DNA from: Branchiostoma floridae | Taxonomy: Eukaryota; Chordata; Leptocardii; Amphioxiformes; Branchiostomatidae | Direction of reading: 5' to 3' | NCBI RefSeq assembly: GCF_000003815.2 | Contig: NC_049989.1 | Span: 19,477,165-19,541,164 of the forward strand | DNA length: 64,000 bases | Made by a program: the position numbers and the translations under genes | Notes under the pieces: model-generated | Told to the model about the DNA's origin: nothing | What the model saw: the letters and a program-made list of their open reading frames with translations, nothing else | Databases searched by the model: none | Shown here: piece after piece, positions 1-9,700 of the stretch | How the letters are laid out: the number at the start of each line of letters is the position of its first letter | Position numbering within the stretch: position 1 is the stretch's first letter

Positions 1-17
1 CAAATTCCCCTACTAAT

Positions 18-50
18 TATTCAACCAGACTGGAGTCTGGTAGAGACTAA
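18..50. mobile_element. MITE family B fragment (terminal repeat)
   Basis: The stretch carries the terminal motif GTCTGGTAGAGACTAA found at the ends of inverted-repeat elements near 35.9, 41.8 and 59.7 kb. Only one end is present here, just upstream of a poly-C tract and the acceptor of the first exon. Confidence 0.5.
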
Positions 51-81
51 TTTCGTCCCTCCCCCCCCCCCCCTCCCACAG

Positions 82-459
82 GGTGACGGTACAGGTGGTT
101 TCAGCCAGCTGCGGGAGGTCACAGTGGACGGTGACGTCATCCCACTAGGCTTCCCTCCCGGCGCGAAACATGGCGGCTCCCCGTCGGTGCCGTGCAGCCG
201 CAGCTCCTCCATCTCTCTCACGGTCGATGCGGACTTCAACCCCGAAGAGCTGGGGAAGAGGGGCTCGGTGAGCGGGAAGGCCAAGCCGCCGCTCACCCGT
301 CGGCACTCCTGCGTGGTTCTGCTGAAGCAGGGGGAGAAGAAGAACGGTAAAGGCGGCAGGAAGAAGCCCCTGGTGAGACGGCACTCCGAGCTGGCCGTTA
401 TGATGGAGGCGGACGGGCACGACATCGAGATTGAGACGAGAGGCCCGGTCTTTGATTGA
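82..459 (+). CDS. last coding exon of an unrecognised basic, phospho-site-rich protein (partial, 3' end only)
   Basis: I do not recognise this gene. The exon follows a C-rich tract ending in CAG at 79-81 and is open for 125 codons to a TGA at 457-459. The peptide starts GDGTGGFSQLRE and ends in IEIETRGPVFD. It is low-complexity, Ser/Arg/Lys-rich and has no membrane segment. It holds basic motifs that fit PKA-type sites (KRGS, RRHS twice). This looks like the regulatory C-terminal tail of a larger cytoplasmic or membrane-anchored protein whose other exons lie upstream of the window. The reading frame, the acceptor and the clean stop support real coding; an unrelated long antisense frame covers the same DNA and is taken as a shadow. 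The last codons and stop are copied again near 588-607. Confidence 0.55.
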   Translation, partial: GDGTGGFSQLREVTVDGDVIPLGFPPGAKHGGSPSVPCSRSSSISLTVDADFNPEELGKRGSVSGKAKPPLTRRHSCVVLLKQGEKKNGKGGRKKPLVRRHSELAVMMEADGHDIEIETRGPVFD

Positions 460-625
460 ATCAACAGGGTATGAATATGACGTTATAAGCCCTTTCACAG
501 AGATCAAAGCGTTGCGCGTGTGCAGCGACAAGAATTCTAGGTAATATGTCAAAGGTAAAGGCCTAGAAAAAGAAAACAAAACCTGTCTAGTCTTTGATTG
601 AATCAACGAACAGACGTACGAATAT
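450..625. repeat. direct repeat of the stop-codon region flanking a MITE family D fragment
   Basis: The motif GTCTTTGATTGAATCAAC occurs at about 451-468 and again at about 589-606. Both copies are followed by a related GTATGAATAT/GTACGAATAT stretch. Between them lies a fragment (about 493-585) of the family whose other copies are at 855-955 and 17300-17722. The upstream copy contains the TGA of the first gene. Confidence 0.6.
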
Positions 626-637
626 AATCACTACAGT

Positions 638-846
638 AATCTCCAAGCAGATATTGCTGTGGCATAAGATAGTATCATAAGCTTGGGAAGGAGGTTTAGC
701 CGGGAGAGGAGGTTCATTGGCCACAGCGAATGAATTACTCCTCTGCCGCTGTGGCCACTGAAACTTCTCTGCCGGCTAAACTCCTTAGCTTATGAGACTA
801 CATGTACTAAGTATATTATGGAACAGCAAGATATGGTTGGAGATTA
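638..846. mobile_element. MITE family A copy (divergent)
   Basis: The element opens with TAATCTCCAAGCAGAT and closes with a degraded TTGGAGATTA, giving about 209 bp with inverted ends. The interior keeps the family pattern of paired blocks (GGCATAAGATAGTATCA near the left end, CTCCTCTGCCG in the middle). Confidence 0.6.
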
Positions 847-854
847 GAATATAA

Positions 855-955
855 GCACAGAGATCAGAACGCATGTACAGCGACATGAATTCTTGGTAAT
901 GTGTCAAAGACTCAAAGATAAAGGCTCCGAAAAGGAAAACAACATCTGTCTGGAT
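855..955. mobile_element. MITE family D fragment
   Basis: It shares CACAGAGATCAGAACGCATG, GAATTCTTGGTAATGTGTCAAAG and a following GGAAAAC block with the copies at 493-585 and 17300-17722. Only one arm is present. Confidence 0.55.
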
Positions 956-1002
956 GTTCAGTATTACTGAAAAAAGATAGTGGATGTCATCTGAAACGTC
1001 TG

Positions 1003-1043
1003 ACCGTTTCCAAAATCATATCCAATTGCTTGAGTAACTTCTT
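1003..1043. repeat. dispersed short repeat (TTGCTTGAGTAACT motif)
   Basis: TTTCCAAAATCATATCCA followed by TTGCTTGAGTAACT is shared with 35376-35414, where the same motif forms one arm of an inverted repeat. It is a dispersed, probably transposon-derived element; the family is not identified. Confidence 0.45.
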
Positions 1044-1784
1044 TTGACTGCATAGATACTGTTATGCAAATCGAATTATGGTCGAGACAAGGTCTAGATC
1101 TGTTTTCTTTTCTCTTTTCTTTTCTTTTCTTTTCTTGCGACATGAGTTATAATCTCTGCGAGAGGGCTTATTGGAAACAACCGGCAGCTAGCACTACACG
1201 AAATCTGATCTTTAAGCACACGTATAAATCATTCGTAAAACATCCATTAAGCACCACTTTCAAGACGACAGCCTTTTACTCATGATTAATGCCATGCTTA
1301 AAGATTGCTTTTTGTGCAGTGAAGTCCGCTAATGAAGAAGTACTGAAGAATGAATGGACAGATATGTAACGTCTAGTAATATAAAACCGCCTCGTTCACG
1401 AATTCTCAAGCGTTTTTAAGCGAAAAAACAACCCTTATTGTTTTTTTCCTTTCCATTTGCATGTTATGAATAACTTTTGCCACTTTGAAAAGGTCGTGTG
1501 CACGTCAGAAGGTTCCATTTCGCCGTTATTGACCTTTATACATCGGCTCTTGTTCGTTTTTCGTGGTAGTGAGTCTCGGGAAAACGGACGTACACTGTCG
1601 AAAAATGCCATTATAACAGTGGTAACAGATGGGACACAAAGATTACTATCAGCGCTTATCATACATAAACCACAGACATCTAGGTTAGTATATAGCAGCA
1701 TTCGTTTTCAACGATGGATCACACTTTGACAACAGCTAATGGTCATCAAAAGAATTCTTTTTCGCCGTTGTTCATTGGCTTGAG

Positions 1785-1996
1785 TTGGAAGTCTTCAACA
1801 CATTTCGCAAACAACCCGATGGCATGTTCTGCTGCACTCCAAGCAAAGGTTCAGCTCGTTTTGGACATTTGTAGTAGTTTTGTCCGCCTGTTTTATATAT
1901 TCCTTTATGTCACCAAGCGACTAAAAAAAAAAAAAAGCTGCCCCAAAACGACAAAATACAGCCGGAGCCAAACCTCTAGTTGGAAAGCACTGGTCT
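1785..1996. mobile_element. MITE family C copy (divergent)
   Basis: CCAAGCAAAGGTTCAGCTC near 1840 pairs loosely with AGCCGGAGCCAAACCTCT near 1961-1979. The interior has GTTTTGTCCGCCTGTTTT and an A-run, as in the copies near 31.9 and 60.5 kb. Confidence 0.45.
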
Positions 1997-3511
1997 TCTT
2001 ACGTGGTTCTCGGCTGTCAAAATGCGTGCCCGTCAACTTCTAACCTCGTTGCCTTGGAATGTACCGTGGGTCTAAGAAGTGTACTGAACACTGATATCTG
2101 TGTGCATATCTTGGAAATAACTGATGCTGCATTAACACTCATTGCAATGAATCTGTCGTTCGGACTACAATAATGAATTGGTGGGGGGGGGGGCGAAGTG
2201 TCGTCGCAGAGCAAATAGAGAGTATAGGCAACACATACGGATATTTAGTCTGCAAACGAATATTCAAAACACTTGACAGATAGTCAAACTGGATTAAACG
2301 AGGAGCTGATATACATACAAAAGGAGTCAGGCTGTATTCTCACTATAGACGGACGGATGGACATGCAGGTCGAATACGTTCAAACACGTTCCAAATCAGT
2401 TTTGATGAACAAACTCACACAAAACTGACACACAAGCTGATGGACATTGACGGACAGACAAACGAATACGAATCTAAAGCCAGAAACCACGTCTGGCCAA
2501 AGAGTCTAGTCCCAATACCAATACCAGATCGGGTTGCCTGTACAACCTTGTTATTACATACTGTATGCCGGTCCGCAATGCTCTGAACCTGTAAATAAGT
2601 TTTCTGCATACGAAGAAGACTACAGAAGACTATACTGTCCGATGTGATGTGAAGTAAGCTTGATACAATACAAGGCATATCGCAGTTTTGGCATCGCTGG
2701 GTATTGTGGCTGATGTCAGAGCCCATGAGTGAACAAACTTTGAAGGTGACATTGTATTTCAGTTTAGGCGCTTTTTGTCAGTTTGCGTTGTTTTTGGATT
2801 CATGTACTTATGAAATGTGTTAAACAGACCCAAAGGGCAACAGAAGGTTGCAAATTAAAGCAATTTGGGTTTGTCACCAAAGAATTGTGATCTCTGACCT
2901 AGACCACAATGCAGCACGACTGCACACGCGCACTCGAAACGCTGTGTAAAACTTATTGCGTTATACAGGTATTATAGCAGTGTGACTGACAGAATATTTG
3001 TATCTTTAAGTGATGTGAGTTTTCTGTTGTTGTTTCTTTTGATGATTGTTCACCAGAGATCAGAGGTCGGTAAGCTAGAGATATTTATGCTCTGCTTTTA
3101 TAAGAATTTCTCTTATATTCATGTGCAATATGTATACTCTGATGTGTCAGGATCGTGTGGTCAACTGGCCAAAGCTCTTTGCTTTTATCAGAGTTAAGTT
3201 AGCTCTTGGTAATGAATGCTTGAAAAAAGGTCTTGTGGAAATAGGCAAAGTATGTGCAATAGGAAAGAGAATTTGCTGACTCCTCTACTGAAACATTTTT
3301 GTGACAGTCAAACTCTCTCCGCTGAACTACGTGTAGGTCAGTGCCGTCTGTACAATGGAATCGTCCGAATGATGTGAGCAAACCTAGCAAAAGATGTGGA
3401 AATGTTTTAATCAAGTAATAAAATATTTCGGAAACTATAAAGAAGAGTGAGATTCTAAGCAATTACAACCTTCTTGATCGAGCTCACTGGAATCTCACCG
3501 GAATTTCGGCA

Positions 3512-3872
3512 GACTTATTCAGTCTTCTTCAGCTGTTTGACCCGATCGTTGTGCATACGTGACTTCTGCTCGTGTTACGTCAGCAGTGTGTCAAATGTTG
3601 TCGGAAGTCGATATAGGTCACAACAACCTTCTCTCTGGACTGCCGACATTTGGTCCTTTATAATCGACGACACATATTAGCCTCCTTCACCGGCCTATCT
3701 GGGGGCCTTGGCGCAAGGTTTTGGGGGTTGGGGTTAGGGGGCATATTCCTTTCCTGTCATATTTTCTTTCCAACTTACACCAAGGCCCCAGAGAGGAGGA
3801 GGCAAGACACATATGCAAACAATCACGTGTCCACAGCGATTGCGTCATCCAGCCAAAGAAGACTGAAAAGGG
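3512..3872. repeat. degenerate inverted repeat
   Basis: The left side (CAGTCTTCTTCAGCTG..., CATACGTGAC, ACACATATTAGCCTCC, GGGGGCCTTGGCGCAAG) reappears in inverse order and orientation on the right (TTACACCAAGGCCCC, GGAGGAGG, ACACATATG, CACGTG, CAGCCAAAGAAGACTG). This points to an old, diverged foldback or MITE. Confidence 0.45.
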
Positions 3873-4730
3873 CACCCAAAAATTCCATCGAGTCCGTTTT
3901 TTTTAAATTTGGTTAGGAGTTAAATTCTTTATAATGTCATTTACCTCTGATCAAGTTTGAATTTGTGACGTACACTGTAAGTTACACTATGTGTGGAAAT
4001 TAAGGATTTAGGTGAACTTCGTGGCTTTTTTCTACCAATAATGATGTCGATGTCACGTGTCTTTAAGGTGATAGGTCATTTAAAGACTGCTGCAGAGAAC
4101 AGTAACTGTATCTTAAATTTAAGGCACCTTCTTACTGTGTTGGACAAATCTTGAAGCTCTGTATATTGTCAAATACTTACAGATAGACTTAAATAATAAC
4201 CTTTATAAATATTTGCTGTCAGAGAAGATAAGTAATACAGTGCTGTATATTATGTTGTATTTTTGCCTCAGTCTGTGGTTACTTGTGAAGCAGACGCAGG
4301 AATGTTGAGTGTTGAAACCTAAGAAAAAAAAAAAAACTGTACGTCGTTCAAGAGGAAAGCATCACTGCTTTTACAGACTCGTATTGTTAAAAAAAATGAC
4401 AGCTGTTAACAGGATGAACCAGAGACACAAAAGTGCCAAATAGAGTAATATCAGACTATTTCTTGTCACAGTATTTTTGGTGGTACAGTAAATAGAAGTG
4501 TCCAGTACTGGAGTAACTCATATTTTCTTACCCTCGTCTCGACATGTCGATTCTTACCTGGTACTTGTAATAAAACGGAAATGATTAAAAAAAACGTCAG
4601 TTTGTCCGCAACATTTCTTTCATTATGGAGTCGTATAGGTAGCTTTTTCCACCTATGTTATGTGTTCGTTCTGTGTGTGTGTGTGCACGTGCAAGCGCTC
4701 TTGTGCATGTGTATTCGTGTCTGTGTGTGT

Positions 4731-6005
4731 ATATAAACTCAGCACAAAAAGTTTGGAATATCAACTTTGGTATATCATATTTCCGTTATTTCTGCATAAA
4801 TTTCAATGTATTATATATCAATAGAAAGCTTGTGCAATTTTCTTTCATATGGTATCAAAGTTATTATGATTGTAAACACATGAAACGAGCTCTAGGCCTG
4901 TTTACGTGAGTGGGTCACGAAAAAAAAGTGCCCAAATTTCCCTGCTTCTGTTCAACACTGCATTGTCCTGTTGATATTGGCGAGTGTGTCAGTGATTCAA
5001 TCAATCCTCTTTTCACGTTACATTTGGTATACGGAACGTACAAGGTTTTAGCATACTTGAATAGAGTATATCTAGCCTTTCGGTAGTTGGATGGGAGAAT
5101 CAAAGCGGAGGTAGCAAGGAGAACCGCACGCTGACACGAGTACATGTTGAAGAGTAACTTTCAGTATTTGGTGGTGCAGGCAGCGTCATGGTTCGGGGCG
5201 GTATAACCGCCATAGAAAAAAAAAATCATTCGTCATCATTCCAGGCAACTTCAATGTGGTGAAATATAGGGACACCATCCTCCATCCAGTCGCAATATCC
5301 GACCTCTTCAATGTTGGACCAAATGCCATTCTGCAAGATTACAACACCAGTCCACACAGAGCAAGGACCATTGGATGCTGAAGTACAGTCTTAGGATGGA
5401 ATATGAGCCTTCTTACGGCTTATGGCTGCCACTCGATTGTTCACCTCTTGGTTCAAATTGTTTTCTTGACTAAAGAGTAACAGTAGTTTTGATTGACATG
5501 TCCTGTTTATTCACGTATCCCTCATTCACAAGTCAATACCGATGGAAGAAAATGAGCTGAATGGAGTGTTTGACTTTAGTAGGGTAATTTTGGCACTTTA
5601 TCTTTGTGACCCCCTGTACGTAAGCAGGCCTGGTGCTTGTTCTATGAATTTACAATCATAAGATATTCTACTCAGATATACTAAGAATAAACTTGGATGT
5701 TCTGTATACCAAACGTCGGATGAAAAACGGATGGATCGAATTATTGTCACCCGCAGCCATAACAACGGGACGATACAGTGTTGAACAGAAACGGGGGAAT
5801 TTGGGCACTTTTTTTTCGTGACCCACTCACGCAAACAGGCCTGGTGCTTGTTCCATGAGTTAACAATGATAATGAGTTTGATACCATTGGAAAGAAAATC
5901 ATTCAAGCTTTCTATAGATATATAATGTATTTAAATTGATGCAGAAACAACAGAGATATGATCAACCGAAGTTTATATTCCAAACTTTTTGTGCTGAGTT
6001 TATAT
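4731..6005. mobile_element. decayed Tc1/mariner-like DNA transposon with long terminal inverted repeats
   Basis: The ends ATATAAACTCAGCAC and GTGCTGAGTTTATAT are perfect inverted complements. The inverted similarity runs inwards for about 250 bp, including GTGGGTCACGAAAAAAAAGTGCCC at about 4911 and its complement near 5800. Part of the right arm is duplicated (about 5600-5650 against 5815-5860). The body on the plus strand (about 5239-5382) reads as the C-terminal part of a Tc1-family DDE transposase: FNVVKYRDTILHPVAI and ILQDYNTSPHRAR resemble the family's YRDxIL and QDNAPxHxA regions. A TGA follows at once, and an upstream GGxxMVxGGI-like segment is in another frame, so it is dead. It sits inside GT-rich microsatellite (4670-4730, 6010-6130). 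Confidence 0.75.
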
Positions 6006-6598
6006 TGATGTGGACGTGTGCATATGTTTGCCTGTGTGTGAGCTTTTTGTGTACGCCTATGTATGCGTGTGCCTATTTGTATAATGGTTGTGTGTGTGTA
6101 TGTATGTCAGTGTGTATGCGTATATATATGCCTTATGTGTTTCCTTGCACTCTAGATAACCAAAGAAGCTAAATGTGCTAGATTCTGAACTGATTACAAT
6201 TTTCGCTGCAAAGTCAACAACAACCTGAAAATGTTCTTTTTTTTAATGTAAAGTGATGCTCAGTAATAGGAGAAGGGTGTATATTTGGCACAAACCCAAG
6301 TAATCGTCTATCATTGACTATGTTCAGAGTATAATCGTGTAAGGGTTGACATATCCTTCTATTCTTTTCCATTACAAGAGGTCCACAAAATCCTATTTCG
6401 GAAGGGATCTAAAGCGGGGGTCCATCTAAAGCAGGGGTCCCGTGCTCAAGGAGTCGCCTCAACCATGTAAATTACCCAAATATTGGGTACCCATTAGCTG
6501 CAAATACACCAGATATTATTATCATTATTATTATTATTACTTCTGTATGTACATGTCGAAACCCCTCCCTGTCTAGAAGCTTTTCATAAAGCCTATTG

Positions 6599-6608
6599 TT
6601 TATTTATT
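6599..6608 (-). promoter_or_regulatory. candidate polyadenylation signals for RBM19
   Basis: Two overlapping AATAAA hexamers on the minus strand lie about 190 nt past the RBM19 stop codon. They are placed suitably for the 3' UTR end, but no transcript evidence is available. Confidence 0.4.
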
Positions 6609-6795
6609 GGTTTAACTGTTCAGCATGCACAGCCAGGACTGCCCAACTAGCCTGTGACTATTACAAAGGGCTATCCCTGCTGACAAAAGTGGAGACAATA
6701 CAAGTGGGATTTAACAAGGACAGGACAAGTATCAATAACAATATTTTAAGGTATTAAATAAAGAACTATCCTATAATTATACATAATATTGTCCT

Positions 6796-9700
6796 TCATC
6801 TCTCCTGTGTCCTGGTGACGAGCTCTCCCTCTGACACTGATGATTTCCCCTTTTTCTTAGCTGGTTCTGTGGGACAGACATAGTCATGGGTTAGCCTGGC
6901 AAATAGACACACGTGGCTCGTACATCCTAGTAGTCACTTAACCACACTACTCCCCCTATTAGTCACCATCGGAACTGCAGCAAAGATGCTACATAGTCTC
7001 TAACAAGCTAGTAAGGATGGCAGCAATCAGTCATCATTTTGAAGATTAGCCTTCAAATATTAGATATTGATAGACGATAGAAGAAAAAAGGGTATTGATA
7101 AATGATATAAATGCCTTCAGACTAATTTTACATTGTAGTTCTTTTTCATGTGAGAAGAGCATTGCCAAGTACGTATCTTACTGTAATTTGACCTTGACAT
7201 TGCAATATATGGGCCGTCTATTTGGTAAGCAGTTTTATGATACAGACCAAACCAATAGAGAAACAAGGTCCAGAAAATGTTGTCAAGAGGATGATAATAT
7301 ATATATCACACACATTCTTTCTAAAGAAATACAGTGCAGATCTGTTCCAATCTGTTGGACAAGTACCCATCGATATAGTTGAAATGAATGTTACAACTGC
7401 ACTGTTAACATGGCCTGCTTACCGTTATGGTAGTGCTCTGCAGTTTTCTTGCGCAGTTCGTCCACGGTTTCCTGGGTGTCGGCCCACTCGAGCACCAGGC
7501 GACGCCCGTACAGATGCGTGCTGTGTACCAGGGCATTAAAGGCTCTCTGGGGAAATAGTACAATATATGAGCATTTAAGGTTTTTAAATGAGTTAGATTT
7601 TGATATACATGTACAGTTACTCTTTACAGTCATGGCATCAGGCATTGTTCAACACATAAAAAAAGTGCCAATAGTAAAAGAATTTCATTACTGGAAGTGA
7701 AAATACAAAGAAGTGAAATGTTACTTCAGACAAGTAAACTTTTTATGTACTTGCCTGATAGGACAAGTGAATTTTAGAAAACTTGTTAAACCCTGTGGTT
7801 CTAAGTAAAGAACCTTGTTATCGAGTGGTTTCCCAATGACATGAAATTATTCACGTACCTTGGCATCCTGTTTTGAGAGGAACTCCACAAAGCCGAACCC
7901 TCTGTGCTGGGTGCTGCCGAACTTCTGAGGCAGCCGCACAAACTTGATCTCACCAAAGGTACTGAACAGGTTCTGCACCTCCCGCTTATTGGCTTGGAAT
8001 GGGATGTTTCTCACCAGGATCTTGGATGATCTCTGCTTCTTCCTGGAGACTTTTTTTCTCTGTGAACTGTCGTCTTTCTGCACAGCCCTGTTTGAAACCT
8101 TCAGCTCTAGACTATGGCCATCCACTTCACAGTGCTGCAGGTCTTTCAAGGCCTTCTGTGCGGATTCTCTCTTCTGAAATTCCACAAATCCGTAGCCCAT
8201 GGACAGGAGCTTCCCAGGATTCTTCATGTCCTTCTTCGTGGCGATGGTGACGCTTCTGATTGTCCCACAGGAGGAGAACCTCTGCTTCAAGGTCGCTTCC
8301 GTGGTGTCGAAGTTCAGGTTCTTCAGAAACAGGGTGCACTTTCCGCGCTCCTCCTGACCTTGGTCATCATCAGAGTCAGAATCTTCCTCCTCTCCTGACT
8401 CGTGTTCACCGCTATCTTGTTGCTGTTTCTGGGCGGCCACGTCCATAGGGGTGGAGAACACTTCTGTGGGAGCCCACTCCAGGTACAGGGGAACATGCTG
8501 GAACTGGGAGTCAGAAAGGGAAAAGATGGATATATGATTTGTTTGTTTGTTTGTTTATGGATGAATCTCCAGGTACAGGGGAACATGCTTGAACTGGGAG
8601 TAACAACAGAAAAGGAAAATATAAATATATGATTGTTTGTTTGTTTGTTTCTTTATCAATGAATCTCCAGGTAAGGAGGACATGCTGGAACTGTGAGTCA
8701 ACATGAGCTCACAACAGAAAGTCTTTAGGGAAATATATATGATTTGGTTGTTTGAGGGGATCCAAACTGAGTCACGTATAAGATGGCATTCTTGCTGCTA
8801 CAGCACCACCTTTAACATCATCTATAAGTAAAAGTGAGAAACAGATCCAGTCATTCTAACCCTGATGATGGTGTCTGACAGACATCAAAATGTTGGATGC
8901 GAGTACTACCCTGGTTATGTTTAAAAGAATTTTACTATACAAATATTAAGCATTCCAATGTCAGTGCATGGTGCTCACCTTGGTGTAAGCCAGCTTGTAG
9001 AAGGCAGTCCTTGCCTCTGATGGCTCCAGAAACTCCACCACAGCAGTCACCCCGACCGGGGGCAGAACCACTCGCCCCAGCTGTCCAAACTTGCTGAACA
9101 CCTCCTGCAGTTGTGTGGCCTCCGTTCCCGCAGGCAAGTTCTTCACCTAAAGAAATTTCGGGCACAAAAATAGTCTGTAATGCAGAACTAATGCTCAAGA
9201 TTTTTATATGCTGCTGTAGTACACCATTGGTGCCAACTGCCATGGTTCCTTGTAGATTTCCCTTTGGCAGGGTCAGTTAAATTTTGAGACAATCAGGCAA
9301 TGTTACTTGGTCAAATGGAAAGATGAGTGGGTACTAAAAACATGTTTAATTTATCGCTCGTAGTCAATTGATATTGGTCATTTTCTCTATAGTGGCCACC
9401 TGTCTATAGTGGCCACATTTCTCCATTCCCTTGAGTGGCTGCTATAGACAGGTTTGACTGTACAGGTATTCAGGTACACATCCCTACCAGTAGCACAGTT
9501 TTACTTCTGGCCGCGGCAGGCTGACTGAAGGCGTCCAGCTTGACTCCGTTGTCCAGAAGGAACTGTCGGGTTTCTGCCACTATCTGTGTCTCACCCAGAG
9601 CCATCCGCACGGCAAGACTCTCTCTGGAATCCTGAAATTAGAATAATTTATTTATTTACTTATTGAGATTTACCATGTTTGTGGAAGGCAGGCTTTTAGC

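Larger units (their letters stand above)
610..6590. other. gene-free repeat-rich interval
   Basis: No open frame here has convincing coding features. The sequence is AT-rich with MITE-like fragments (638-846, 855-955, 1785-1996), a degenerate inverted repeat (about 3512-3872), a poly-G run (2184-2193), GT-rich microsatellite and a decayed Tc1-like element (4731-6005). Confidence 0.6.

Noticed and set aside
145-606. 153-codon minus-strand frame over the first exon
   Set aside because: Antisense shadow of the plus-strand exon. It runs through a MITE fragment and resembles no known protein.
4670-6130. Tandem GT and CA tracts as a CRISPR-like array
   Set aside because: They are ordinary microsatellite flanking a transposon, with no regular repeat-spacer structure.
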